From: Pseudomonadota bacterium
GTDB taxonomy: Bacteria; Verrucomicrobiota; Verrucomicrobiia; Limisphaerales; SXTU01
DNA length: 57,719 nt
Direction: 5' to 3'
Assembly: GCA_009922615.1 (NCBI GenBank)
Contig: RFVF01000028.1
Span: 1-57,719, forward strand
Shown: positions 1 to 8,030 of the stretch, piece after piece
Numbering within the stretch: position 1 is the first letter of the stretch
Layout: every line of letters starts with the position of its first letter
Made by a program: the position numbers and the translations under genes
The notes under the pieces: model-generated
Seen by the model: only the letters and a program-made list of their open reading frames with translations
Databases searched by the model: none
Told to the model about the DNA's origin: nothing

Positions 1-1273
1 TTTCTCGCTCCGTCCTGGCGATGGCGGTGTTGAGGGGAAGCGTCTCCACGGCGATGTGAGCCAGAATGCTTTTCTGTTCTTCAATCTTCGGAATCGGAAC
101 GACCAAATTCGAGTATTTGTCTGCACCGATATTCTGAATCGTCGCCTTGCTGAAAATCTCATCCTTCCACTGCGCAAACGCGAGGCTTTGGGTGTAGGCA
201 AAAAGGAACTCCGGCAGCACAACGTCCGGTCTTGGGCGGGCTCGAATCAAGTAGCCAGCATAGCAAGCGTTCGCCGTGTCTGTGCGCACCAAGAACGCCT
301 TTCCAACCGTTGCCCCGCTTCTTGCGAACAAAATGTCGCCGTCTTGAACTGGGTAATCTTTGGCGATGTGCGGTGGCAAAGAGCGGAACGTGTCAGGCTT
401 CAATGTGCCATCACTACGAAAGTCCGTGATGCGCAGATAACGCGGCCAATCAGGATTGTCGAACTCGGCTGCCTCGTTTGCACCGTAAGCCAGTTTGCCC
501 TTGATGCAGAATCGGAGGCGGCGCGTTTCCCAATGCTTCGGGATGTCGCCGAGCCAGGGGATGCCGGAGGGTTTGAGGGGCGCGTGGGGATCGAGGCCGC
601 GGGTGACGGCGCGGTGGATGATGGCCTGCTTCTGCTCGTTCAGCAGCCCGATCAGCTTCCGCTTTGCCCGAATGAACCCGTCGATCTTCCGGTTCGCATG
701 CTCCAGAAACCGCACGATGGCCGCTTGTTCGTCGGGCGTTGGCTGAGGAATAACCACACGCCGTAATGCGTGCATCGGAATCCTCATCCGGATGGTATTA
801 AACTTCCCAGTTGTCTTCGATTGAAGGAACAAGATTCCGTTCCCCAATCCCCAAAGGCTCTGCTGAAAACTCTTGTCCTGGAAGAGGGCGTCAAAAAAGA
901 GGATAGAGTCTTTATCGTTCCGCGTGTGCAGCACGTAGTAGACGGGGCTTACTGCTCCAAAGTATTTTGAAAGCCCGACAGACCCGACGACTACATTCAT
1001 GCTGTTGACTACGATGTCTCCCGGATAAGCCAGCGTGTATGCAGTCAAATCGTCCTTGGCTTTGTTACCGCCTGATTTCTTTTCTGAATAGGGAACGACG
1101 CCCTGCCGAAGACTTAGCGAAAGGATGTCTTTGGTTTTAACTGGTCGATTTTGCTCGATTCTTTGAACGAGCGGCCTTCCGAGTGGAACAGCTTCCCATC
1201 CTGAAGGAATCCTCCCGAGCCACTTCGAGCCCGACTCCTTGTATTCCGAATACGGCTGGAGTCCCTCGATCAT
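1..1273 (-). CDS. hsdS: Type I restriction-modification specificity subunit HsdS (3' end beyond window)
   Basis: HsdS gives a type I R-M complex its DNA target and holds two HsdM subunits. Reading the minus strand from ATG at 1273 gives about 424 uninterrupted codons that run off the left edge, so the C-terminus is missing. Two target-recognition halves are visible. The first opens near GRIPSGWEAVPLG and the second near LGDIPKHWETRRLR, and each ends in the usual helical spacer: first PTPDEQAAIVRFLEHANRKI with LLNEQKQAIIHRAVTRGL, then PKIEEQKSILAHI. The start overlaps the hsdM stop as ATGA (1270-1273), which implies translational coupling. Base composition is lower in GC than the neighbouring chromosome, as is common for specificity genes. 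hsdR is not in the window and may lie further left. Confidence 0.93.
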   Translation of the reverse strand, partial: MIEGLQPYSEYKESGSKWLGRIPSGWEAVPLGRPLVQRIEQNRPVKTKDILSLSLRQGVVPYSEKKSGGNKAKDDLTAYTLAYPGDIVVNSMNVVVGSVGLSKYFGAVSPVYYVLHTRNDKDSILFFDALFQDKSFQQSLWGLGNGILFLQSKTTGKFNTIRMRIPMHALRRVVIPQPTPDEQAAIVRFLEHANRKIDGFIRAKRKLIGLLNEQKQAIIHRAVTRGLDPHAPLKPSGIPWLGDIPKHWETRRLRFCIKGKLAYGANEAAEFDNPDWPRYLRITDFRSDGTLKPDTFRSLPPHIAKDYPVQDGDILFARSGATVGKAFLVRTDTANACYAGYLIRARPRPDVVLPEFLFAYTQSLAFAQWKDEIFSKATIQNIGADKYSNLVVPIPKIEEQKSILAHIAVETLPLNTAIARTERE

Positions 1274-3597
1274 GCTTTGACGCCCTTCGTGATTTCGGTG
1301 AGCAGGCTTTCAGTCTCCTGTTCCAGTTTGAGGATGTCGGCGCTGATCTCGGCAAGAGTGCGGAGCTGCGGCGGCTGGTAGAAGTGGCGGGTGAAGCTGA
1401 CTTCGTAGCCGATCTTGGTGTCGGCCTCGACGATCCAGGCGTCGGGCGTGTAGGGCAGGACTTCGCGGCGGATGAAGGCTTCGATACCGCCTTCCTCCAG
1501 CAGCGGGATTTGCTCGAAGTCGCGCAGCTCGCTGTCGGGTTCGTATTCGACGAGGGCGGGCTTGCCTGCGACCTTCGCTTCATAGAGACCGCGCAGCGGG
1601 TCGGGTTGTCCCTTGCCGGGCTTGTGGACTTTCTTGATGACAGGCGGGGCGGCTTCGTCGCGCCAGCTCACGGCGTTGACGATGAGCTTTAGGTCGGAGG
1701 CGGAGAGTTTCAGGCCGAGCTTCTTCAGCGCGGCGTCCACCCGTTCGAGGAAGACGTTGTGGTCCTCGAAGAGTCCGTCGCCGAGGGCGGTGCGGAGTTT
1801 CTCCGCCGTCTCGACGAGCGCGGCGTCGCGTTTCCAAGTGTCGGGATCGAGGAGCTTTTTCCTGGTCTTCTCGGGCAGGCCTTTCTTGCCGCCGCCTTCG
1901 CCGTTTTCCTCGTCGTCGCCGGCGTCGTCCTGTCCCCAGTTGTCCACGAGCTTGGCGAGTTCATCGCGGACGGCGGTGGATTTCTCGAAGAGGTCGTCGC
2001 CGAGTTGTTCGTAGAGCGCGGCGCGGATCTCCTCGTCGCCGGAGGCGAAGCGAAGCGTCTCGATGCGCTGGCGGGTGAGCTGACTACGGAGGCGGAGCGG
2101 ACGCTCGACCTTGACCTTCCAGTAACCGAAGGCGGCGTTGGGGAATATTTTCGACTGCGGGGTTTCCTTGAACGCGAGGAAGGTGTCGCAGATCTGCTGG
2201 ATGTGCTCGGGGGCGAGTTCGCAGTTCTTCTTGCCCATGTTTTTGCGCAGCGGGCGAAACCATTGGGTGGCGTCGATGAGCTGGACCTGGCCGCGACGGT
2301 GCTCGGGCTTGCGATTGGAGAGCACCCAGACGTAGGTGGCGATGCCGGTGTTGTAGAAGAGGTTCAGCGGCAGGGCGACGATGGCCTCCAGCCAGTCGCT
2401 CTCGATGATCCAGCGGCGGATGTTGCTCTCGCCCTGGCCGGCGTCGCCGGTGAAGAGCGACGAGCCGTTGTGGACCTCGGCGATGCGGCTGCCGAGCGGC
2501 GTGTCGTGCTTCATCTTCGCCAGCATGTTGGCGAGGAAGAGCATCTGGCCGTCGCTGCTGCGGGTGACGAGGGAGTAGTCGGACTCGCCGGCGTGTTGGG
2601 TGACGAAGCGCGGGTCTTTGAGGTCCTTCTTGCCGCCCATGCGTTCGAGGTCGGCCTTCCAGCTTTTGCCGTAGGGCGGATTGGCGAGCATGAAGTCGAA
2701 CTCGCGTCCGCGGAACGCATCGTTGGACAGGGTGCTGTGTTCCGAGCCGCCGACGATGTTGTCCGCCGCGTCGCCGTCGCCCTTGAGGAGCATGTCGGCC
2801 TTACAGATGGCGTAGGTCTCGTCGCTGATTTCCTGGCCGTAGAGGTGAGTGGCGATCTGTTTGCCACGCGACTTGGCGATCTGCTGGAGGGTTTCCTCGG
2901 CGACGGTCAGCATGCCGCCCGTGCCGCAGGCGCAGTCGTAGAGGAGATACGTGCCGCTCTCGATGCGGTCGGCCACGGGCAGGAACATGAGATTGGCCAT
3001 GAGCCGGACGGCGTCGCGGGGCGTCCAGTGTTCGCCGGCTTCCTCGTTGTTCTCCTCGTTGAAGCGACGGACGAGTTCCTCGAACATCGTGCCCATGCTG
3101 TGGTTGTCGAGCGCGGGCAGGTCGCCGACGGGGTGTGGGCTGAGGTTGATGTCCTTATCGAGGAACTTCTCGATGAGCATGCCGAGCGCGTCGGCCTTGG
3201 AGAGCTTCGGGATCTGGTTGCGGAAGGCGAAGTTGTTCAGGATGTCCTGCACGTTGGGCGAGAAGCCGTCGAGGTAGGCCTCGAAGTCGTCCTTGAGCTT
3301 CTGCTGCGTGGCGCGGGACTTCAGGTCGCGCAGGAGAAAGGGCGAGGTGTTGTAGAACGCCTGATCGGAAGCGGCGCGGAGGGCGTCGTCCTGGTTGGTG
3401 ACGCCTTCCTTGTCGAGGGCGGCCTTCATCTCCAGCACGGCGGCCTTGGTCGGCTCAAGCACCGCGTCGAGGCGACGCAGGACGGTCATGGGCAGGATGA
3501 CGTCGCGATATTTGCCGCGGACGTAAACGTCGCGCAGGACGTCGTCGGCGATGTTCCAGATGAAGTTGGTGAGCCAGTTGAGTTGGGCGGAATCCAT
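1270..3597 (-). CDS. hsdM: Type I restriction-modification DNA methyltransferase HsdM (long form)
   Basis: Adenine-N6 methyltransferase subunit of a type I R-M system, 775 residues. The N-terminal HsdM helical domain (about residues 1-160) is followed by the Rossmann methyltransferase core. Motif I is visible as DCACGTGGML and catalytic motif IV as NPPYG, preceded by FDFMLA. Residues after about 480 form a long, charged C-terminal extension that includes an acidic/glycine-rich stretch (DDAGDDEENGEGGGKKG). This makes it much longer than the classic HsdM of roughly 500 residues and matches the long HsdM subfamily. The ATG at 3597 is preceded by AAGGA about ten bases upstream, one of the few clear ribosome binding sites here. 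The stop overlaps the hsdS start. The gene looks intact, unlike the hsdM remnant directly upstream. Confidence 0.96.
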   Translation of the reverse strand: MDSAQLNWLTNFIWNIADDVLRDVYVRGKYRDVILPMTVLRRLDAVLEPTKAAVLEMKAALDKEGVTNQDDALRAASDQAFYNTSPFLLRDLKSRATQQKLKDDFEAYLDGFSPNVQDILNNFAFRNQIPKLSKADALGMLIEKFLDKDINLSPHPVGDLPALDNHSMGTMFEELVRRFNEENNEEAGEHWTPRDAVRLMANLMFLPVADRIESGTYLLYDCACGTGGMLTVAEETLQQIAKSRGKQIATHLYGQEISDETYAICKADMLLKGDGDAADNIVGGSEHSTLSNDAFRGREFDFMLANPPYGKSWKADLERMGGKKDLKDPRFVTQHAGESDYSLVTRSSDGQMLFLANMLAKMKHDTPLGSRIAEVHNGSSLFTGDAGQGESNIRRWIIESDWLEAIVALPLNLFYNTGIATYVWVLSNRKPEHRRGQVQLIDATQWFRPLRKNMGKKNCELAPEHIQQICDTFLAFKETPQSKIFPNAAFGYWKVKVERPLRLRSQLTRQRIETLRFASGDEEIRAALYEQLGDDLFEKSTAVRDELAKLVDNWGQDDAGDDEENGEGGGKKGLPEKTRKKLLDPDTWKRDAALVETAEKLRTALGDGLFEDHNVFLERVDAALKKLGLKLSASDLKLIVNAVSWRDEAAPPVIKKVHKPGKGQPDPLRGLYEAKVAGKPALVEYEPDSELRDFEQIPLLEEGGIEAFIRREVLPYTPDAWIVEADTKIGYEVSFTRHFYQPPQLRTLAEISADILKLEQETESLLTEITKGVKA

Positions 3598-3611
3598 GAA
3601 GTTCTTTTCCT

Positions 3612-4206
3612 TTAAGAAGCAAAGCGGCGTGAATCGTTGGCGATGTCTTTCATGCCGGGATTCTTGTCGCCGAGGCCGATCTTGCAGAAGTGGTGCATTA
3701 GTTCGTCGAGGCAGTGGTTATCCTTGGCTGCGCTCAGGCCATGCGGTGCGGCTTCGCACGAAAAGCGGGTGCCGTCGCGCCGAGCAATGTCGAACGCGGG
3801 GCGGGAATAGTCCTTGCGGAGGACGACCTTGAGGCGCAGTTGTCGCGCTCGATGGCGACCATGGCATCGACCACGATCTTGCCGATGGTGGGCTGCTTAG
3901 CGCTGGCCTGAAGGTGGGCCCAGTGGCCTTCCTTCGGCACCCAGAAGACATTCTCGGCCTTGATTCGTCCGGGTCTTCGGCATTGGCCCCGGCGTAGTCA
4001 CCCTCTGCAGCGAGGAGCTTGGCGCGGTGTTCCTCGAAGGTGTCGGAGATGTATTTCAGGAAGATGAGCCCGAGGACGACGCGCTTATACTCGGCCGCGT
4101 CCATGTTGTTCCGCAGCTTGTCGGCAGCGAGCCAGAGCTTGGCCTCGAAGCCGATGGTGGCGGTGGAGGCGCTTGTGTTGGCGTTTTGTTTTTTGGTGCG
4201 GGCCAT
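3612..4206 (-). pseudogene. Decayed second hsdM (N-terminal fragment, two frameshifts)
   Basis: From ATG at 4206 the minus strand encodes a typical N-terminus of a different, classic Hsd[21 protein letters not shown], then [19 protein letters not shown], up to EDPDE. The reading then shifts near 3970 into a frame giving [37 protein letters not shown]. It shifts again near 3840 into [15 protein letters not shown], and stops at 3612 after unrelated-looking residues. The whole methyltransferase core (motifs I and IV) is absent. Two frameshifts plus loss of the catalytic part mean it cannot make a working enzyme. It ends 14 bases before the intact hsdM. I infer that one hsdM type replaced another at this locus, or that an adjacent insertion wrecked the older copy. 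Confidence 0.85.
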
Positions 4207-4683
4207 GAAGGCGGTTGTTTGGCTTATGGGGGCTGCGATGCGCTCGGTCCCTTTGTCCTTAGTCTTGTTGGATTGCGCGACCACTATGAATTCGCCGGGC
4301 GCGGGCCGGCAAGCTGAATTCAATCCCCAATCACCGTCCGCAGCGGTTTCACTCGCCTGTCATAGCCCAACATGCAGGTGCAAAATGCGACTCCCCAAGC
4401 ACGGGCAATGGCGCAACAGCCTTTCGCCTCAGTAACCTCGCACATTTCTCCGCATTTCCCCGCATTTCCCCGTCACTTTCCCGTCGGTTTACCGCGTGGT
4501 TCCCGCATGGTTTTCCGGTGCTGATCCATCCCAGAATCGCAGGCTGATGTGTGCATTCGGGAGACCCCCAAAAGCGCACCTACTTGCTGCGCGGTGAACT
4601 GTTGTGAAGCTGGTGGTGAAAGAGAATAGGATCTCAGCCTACGCATACCTTGGGGCAACCAAACTGGGCACGGTTTGCACCGT
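4207..4683. other. Gene-free stretch with short tandem repeats
   Basis: No convincing gene is present. Short minus-strand open frames exist; one (4473-4742) contains QQFTAQQVGALLGVS, which faintly resembles an excisionase-type helix-turn-helix, but it overlaps the neighbouring gene's end and lacks other support. Three imperfect 10-base units with the core GCATTTC lie at 4441-4470. The stretch separates the integrative-element genes from the R-M genes and may hold element-specific sites. Confidence 0.5.
4441..4470. repeat. Three 10-bp direct repeats, iteron-like
   Basis: Three consecutive 10-base units read cacatttctc, cgcatttccc, cgcatttccc, so two are identical and one differs at three positions. 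A fourth, more degenerate unit may follow (cgtcactttc). The spacing is exactly one DNA helical turn. The repeats lie in the gene-free stretch downstream of a primase-helicase, a setting where protein-binding iterons or a transfer origin can occur. The function is not shown by the sequence. Confidence 0.5.
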
Positions 4684-5157
4684 TCATTGTCGAACTGGTT
4701 TGGGTAGCGCCGCCACCAGCAGATCCAGAGCTTCACGCTCACCGCGATTCAGTTGCCAGCAGGCCGCGTCACGCGCCGCAGCGTAGGCGAACGCGGCGCA
4801 ATCCCAATGTTTCCCCGGCCCGTCGTAGTAATCAGATTCCCGGCGCACCAGCCACGCCGTCAGCGGCCCCGGATGGTCTGCGCCCTGCCGAAGCAGATAG
4901 TCAATCACGAGTTGACGCGTGGCGGGCGTTGGACGTGGTTCCACCGGGATCAGGGGTAAACCGTCGGGCGGCACTTCGCCAGAACCGGGACAGGGCGGAC
5001 GGTTCAGCCAGACGAGAAGTTCGCTTTTGTGGGCTTTGAGGGTGGCGGCAAAGTCGGGCGGACATAGGTTTGCTGGTATCACGGCGAGTTTGTCACCCAC
5101 GGTTTTCAAGCGCAGACCGCGCCGGCTCGCCTCCTGAAAAAGCTCTTGCGCGGTCAT
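4684..5157 (-). CDS. Small TubC-N-like protein coupled to the primase
   Basis: 157 residues. The first 50 residues (MTAQELFQEASRRGLRL to LLVWL) resemble the TubC N-terminal docking-domain fold, a small domain often seen next to primases of mobile elements. The rest has no motif I recognise; it contains a Tyr/Trp-rich patch (YYDGPGKHWDCAAFAYAAARDAACW). The start codon overlaps the primase stop as ATGA (5154-5157), so the two are almost certainly co-translated and probably act together in element replication. The TubC-N assignment is by sequence pattern only. Confidence 0.72.
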   Translation of the reverse strand: MTAQELFQEASRRGLRLKTVGDKLAVIPANLCPPDFAATLKAHKSELLVWLNRPPCPGSGEVPPDGLPLIPVEPRPTPATRQLVIDYLLRQGADHPGPLTAWLVRRESDYYDGPGKHWDCAAFAYAAARDAACWQLNRGEREALDLLVAALPKPVRQ

Positions 5158-7451
5158 AGGAGCAACGCTTCTTCCGGTTCGTCTGTCCCGTCCGGGGATT
5201 CGGAAGCGTGACAGCGTGACAAGTCAATGATGGCAGGGGTTTCGTGACTTTCCGAAACGTGACAGACGGGCGTGGTGTCACGGCTTGAAAAGGCCGTTTC
5301 GTCCACGCCTGCTTGATTTGTCACGCTGTCACGGTTCGATTCCTCCCCGGGGGGCAAATAGCGCAGAAATGCCTCGGTGAAGTCGGCGGCTTCGTAACCT
5401 TTGGCCCGCTCGTTAGCAATGCGGAGCGTGCGCGAGGCGATGCCGAAATCACGCAGGCGGCGAGCAAGCCACGTCTCGGTGATCGCCTTGCCCCGGTGTG
5501 CTTCCGGCCAAGGGCGGTCCGTCATCGCGCACAGCGCGTCAACGATGGACTTGGAGAACAAGCGGTCCGTCTGAGGCTCCACGAAGACGCTCCGAATGTC
5601 CGCGAGCAACATCGCACCGGTGCCCTGCAAATCGGTGTCCGCTTTGCGAGTGAGCTTGGCGAACGCTGCGGCGGCGCGCTGCGGCCAGTCACCGCCCGCG
5701 ATTTCGGCGACGGCGAACAAGGGACGCCAGTTGTCCGCCAGCCGGTTGAACACGTTGGGCGGCAAGGCGGGGTCGCAATTTTCCAGAGCTGGGCGATTGT
5801 CGGCGCACCAGCGGGCGAGTTTGCGGCAAAGCTCCTGCTCCTTCGCCGTGCGGCGTGAGTCGAAACGCTGACGCAACTCGCCGGGCTTGGCGCGTTCCAG
5901 CCGAATGACAATGCTCCGGTCGTGAAGCGTGCCGGGCAGCGCGCCGATGCCGCACAGGACGGCGGGACCAAAGACGTTGAACGCCCGGACCTCATTGCGG
6001 TCGCCTTCACAGCGCAACGCCTGCCCGCCGCGCCGGTGCCCAGCGTTCAACATTCCCCGCAGTTCCTCGTTGTCGCGCAGCCAGGCGTCGCATTCATCCG
6101 CGAGCAAGGTGGGGCGGCTGCGTTCAACGATCCGAAACAGGACGGCCACGCTCAGGTTTTCCGTCGGCAGGGCGCGCGGACTGAGCACCGTGAGCACGTC
6201 CCGCAAGGTGGTCTTGCCGCAACCTTTTTCCGGTGAACTCACGTTCAGCCGGGGCGAGCACTGGAAGGCATCGAAGCAATGGGCGTGAGCCACCCACAAG
6301 GCAAGCGCGTCGGCAGCGCCGTCAGTCAGCGCGACATAGCGTGAAAACGTGTCGGCGACTTCGCCCAGCACGGTCGCGCCGTCCACGGCGTCCGGCCATA
6401 ACTCCACGTCAGCCAGGGCAACGCTGCTGCCCTGCAAGCTGTCGGCTGATTTTGGGCGAATCTTGGCCACTTCCTTCCGCAGCGTGGCTACGCTGACGCC
6501 AAGTTTCTTCGCCTCTTGCTGGGCACGGCGGTCGAATTCCAGCGGGGGCAACGTAGCGAGGGCAGCGAGGGCTTCATCATCCGTCCCCACGCTCGCTGGT
6601 TCATCCGATACACGCGCAACGACCGGCGCGGCGTTTGCGTCCGCTGTCTGTGCTGGCGTGGGCGCGAACTCCGGCGCGACATTCACCTGAGCGCGCAGTT
6701 CCTCGGCGGTGCCGCCTGCGGCAAACCAATCGGCGGCGTCTTTCACAAACTGGCCGTTGCGGTCGGGAAGCTCGATGGACTTGACGCACTTGGCGACACC
6801 GTGAAGCGCAATGGCGACGGCGAGGGCGTGCTTGCGGCCCGGCTCGTCTTTGTCCGCGATGACGACAACTCGCGTCGCATCACGCAACGTCTCGGTGTGT
6901 TCTGGCTGCCACTTGCCCGCGCCCATTGGGTTGCACGTCGCGGCGAATCCGTTTTCCACCAAGGCCGTCACGTCCTTCTCGCCTTCGCAGATAAAGATGG
7001 TTCGGCCTGCGGTGAGCGCCGCCTTCAATTCGGGCAGCCGATAGAGCACCCGCCGCACGCCTGCCAAATTCCAAACCCAAGCACCCGGCTTGGCCGTGTC
7101 GGGCCGCCGCTGGCGGAAGGTCTTGGGCGTGAAACGAACACACTCGAAAAGGAGTTGCCCAGCTTCGTCCGTGTAGGCGTAGGTTGCCGCGATGCGCGGG
7201 GTGACGGGTGCAACACTCGCCGGATGCGGCGGAAACAGGTCCACGAGTTTCAGGCCGAGCGCGCCGACGATGTTCTCAGCAGTGCATCCCGCGTGGCATT
7301 TGAGCAGCACGCGCCCGCCCGCTCCGGTGGAGATGGACAAGGAAGCCGTCTTGTCATCGTGCCCGGCGCACCGGGCCGTCCACCCGGTGCCACTCTTACG
7401 GGGCGACAGGCCGCGTGATTCGAGGAGTCGGGTGAATTCCAAGGTGGTCAC
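5154..7451 (-). CDS. Primase-helicase with Toprim and DUF3631 domains
   Basis: A replication protein of the mobile element, 765 residues from a GTG at 7451. The first residues carry a Cys/His cluster like a primase zinc finger (CAGHDD near 28, then CHAGC near 52-56). A Toprim domain follows (FICEGEKD near 153-160, VVVIADKDEPG near 196-205). The C-terminal half is a DUF3631-type ATPase with Walker A SSPEKGCGKTT (about 405-415), Walker B TLLADECDAW (about 448-457) and an arginine-rich segment IVIRLERAK. The GTG was preferred over the upstream ATG at 7568 because AGGA lies seven bases before it and the extra 39 residues look non-protein-like. The last 70 residues are low in structure and acidic. 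It is followed by the coupled TubC-N-like gene. Confidence 0.85.
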   Translation of the reverse strand: MTTLEFTRLLESRGLSPRKSGTGWTARCAGHDDKTASLSISTGAGGRVLLKCHAGCTAENIVGALGLKLVDLFPPHPASVAPVTPRIAATYAYTDEAGQLLFECVRFTPKTFRQRRPDTAKPGAWVWNLAGVRRVLYRLPELKAALTAGRTIFICEGEKDVTALVENGFAATCNPMGAGKWQPEHTETLRDATRVVVIADKDEPGRKHALAVAIALHGVAKCVKSIELPDRNGQFVKDAADWFAAGGTAEELRAQVNVAPEFAPTPAQTADANAAPVVARVSDEPASVGTDDEALAALATLPPLEFDRRAQQEAKKLGVSVATLRKEVAKIRPKSADSLQGSSVALADVELWPDAVDGATVLGEVADTFSRYVALTDGAADALALWVAHAHCFDAFQCSPRLNVSSPEKGCGKTTLRDVLTVLSPRALPTENLSVAVLFRIVERSRPTLLADECDAWLRDNEELRGMLNAGHRRGGQALRCEGDRNEVRAFNVFGPAVLCGIGALPGTLHDRSIVIRLERAKPGELRQRFDSRRTAKEQELCRKLARWCADNRPALENCDPALPPNVFNRLADNWRPLFAVAEIAGGDWPQRAAAAFAKLTRKADTDLQGTGAMLLADIRSVFVEPQTDRLFSKSIVDALCAMTDRPWPEAHRGKAITETWLARRLRDFGIASRTLRIANERAKGYEAADFTEAFLRYLPPGEESNRDSVTNQAGVDETAFSSRDTTPVCHVSESHETPAIIDLSRCHASESPDGTDEPEEALLL

Positions 7452-7639
7452 GTTAGGTCCTGTTGATGTCGGGGAGTGGCGCCAAAGAGCATGCCGGTGT
7501 GAAAGCGGGGTGATTTTCGCCGTAACTAGCACACACGCGGGAAACGAGTGCCAGGTTGGTGCGGCCACGGTTGATTACGTTGAGGTGCATGGCTGACTTT
7601 TCGCCCGGAAATCAATTCGCTATACGCCAATCGCCGCAG

Positions 7640-7939
7640 TCATTTGACTGGCTCATCAGGATGGCTCGCCAGGTCGGTGGGCTTCGATCCCTGCGGGCTT
7701 TTGACGGTAGCGGCAGCCGCCGCGAGCTCTGCGGTGGGGCCTTCTCGCCGCCGCCTAACGGTCATGGACAAGGCGCGGTTCTCGATTAGGTAGGCTTGAA
7801 CCTCGTCGAGCCGGTAACGCACCGCCCCGCCCAGGCGGAAGCTGGGCATGCCGGACCGTTCGCAGTTAATGAGGTGGCGCTCGCTGATGTGGAGCAGGGC
7901 GGCGAGCTGTTTGCGGGTGAGGTATTCAGGAGTTGACAT
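7640..7939 (-). CDS. Excisionase-like helix-turn-helix protein
   Basis: 99 residues with an N-terminal winged-helix/MerR-type DNA-binding domain of the excisionase family: YLTRKQLAALLHISERHLIN, then SFRLGGAVRYRLDEVQAYL (residues 6-52). The remaining 45 residues are probably disordered. Such proteins act as recombination directionality factors or as small transcriptional activators for integrated elements. It is transcribed away from the XRE regulator across a short AT-rich palindromic region and towards the primase, about 190 bases downstream. An alternative role as an AlpA-type regulator cannot be excluded. Confidence 0.82.
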   Translation of the reverse strand: MSTPEYLTRKQLAALLHISERHLINCERSGMPSFRLGGAVRYRLDEVQAYLIENRALSMTVRRRREGPTAELAAAAATVKSPQGSKPTDLASHPDEPVK

Positions 7940-7959
7940 AATGGTTCTTTAACTACACA

Positions 7960-7984
7960 ATGCATACGCTTATATGCATATGCA
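7960..7984. promoter_or_regulatory. Inverted repeats in the xis/XRE divergent region (probable operator)
   Basis: Two overlapping symmetrical sequences are visible. ATGCATA (7960-7966) is repeated as its reverse complement TATGCAT (7973-7979) across six bases, and TGCATATGCA (7975-7984) is a perfect palindrome. The segment is AT-rich in a GC-rich region and lies between the excisionase start (7939) and the regulator. This is where a lysogeny-type repressor would bind to control both directions. Binding is inferred. Confidence 0.6.
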
Positions 7985-8030
7985 AGTAAAGCCAAAGCAC
8001 ACCAAGCACCCACAATCGAAACATACTCCT

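Noticed and set aside
1759..3615. 618-codon plus-strand open frame opposite hsdM
   Set aside because: High-GC antisense shadow with Val/Gly/Glu-rich, domain-free translation; hsdM on the other strand has full family motifs.
4441..4470. CRISPR array
   Set aside because: Units are 10 bases with no spacers and no cas genes in the window.
4473..4742. Possible 89-residue helix-turn-helix gene
   Set aside because: Overlaps the TubC-N-like gene's end, has no start signal and only one short motif-like segment.
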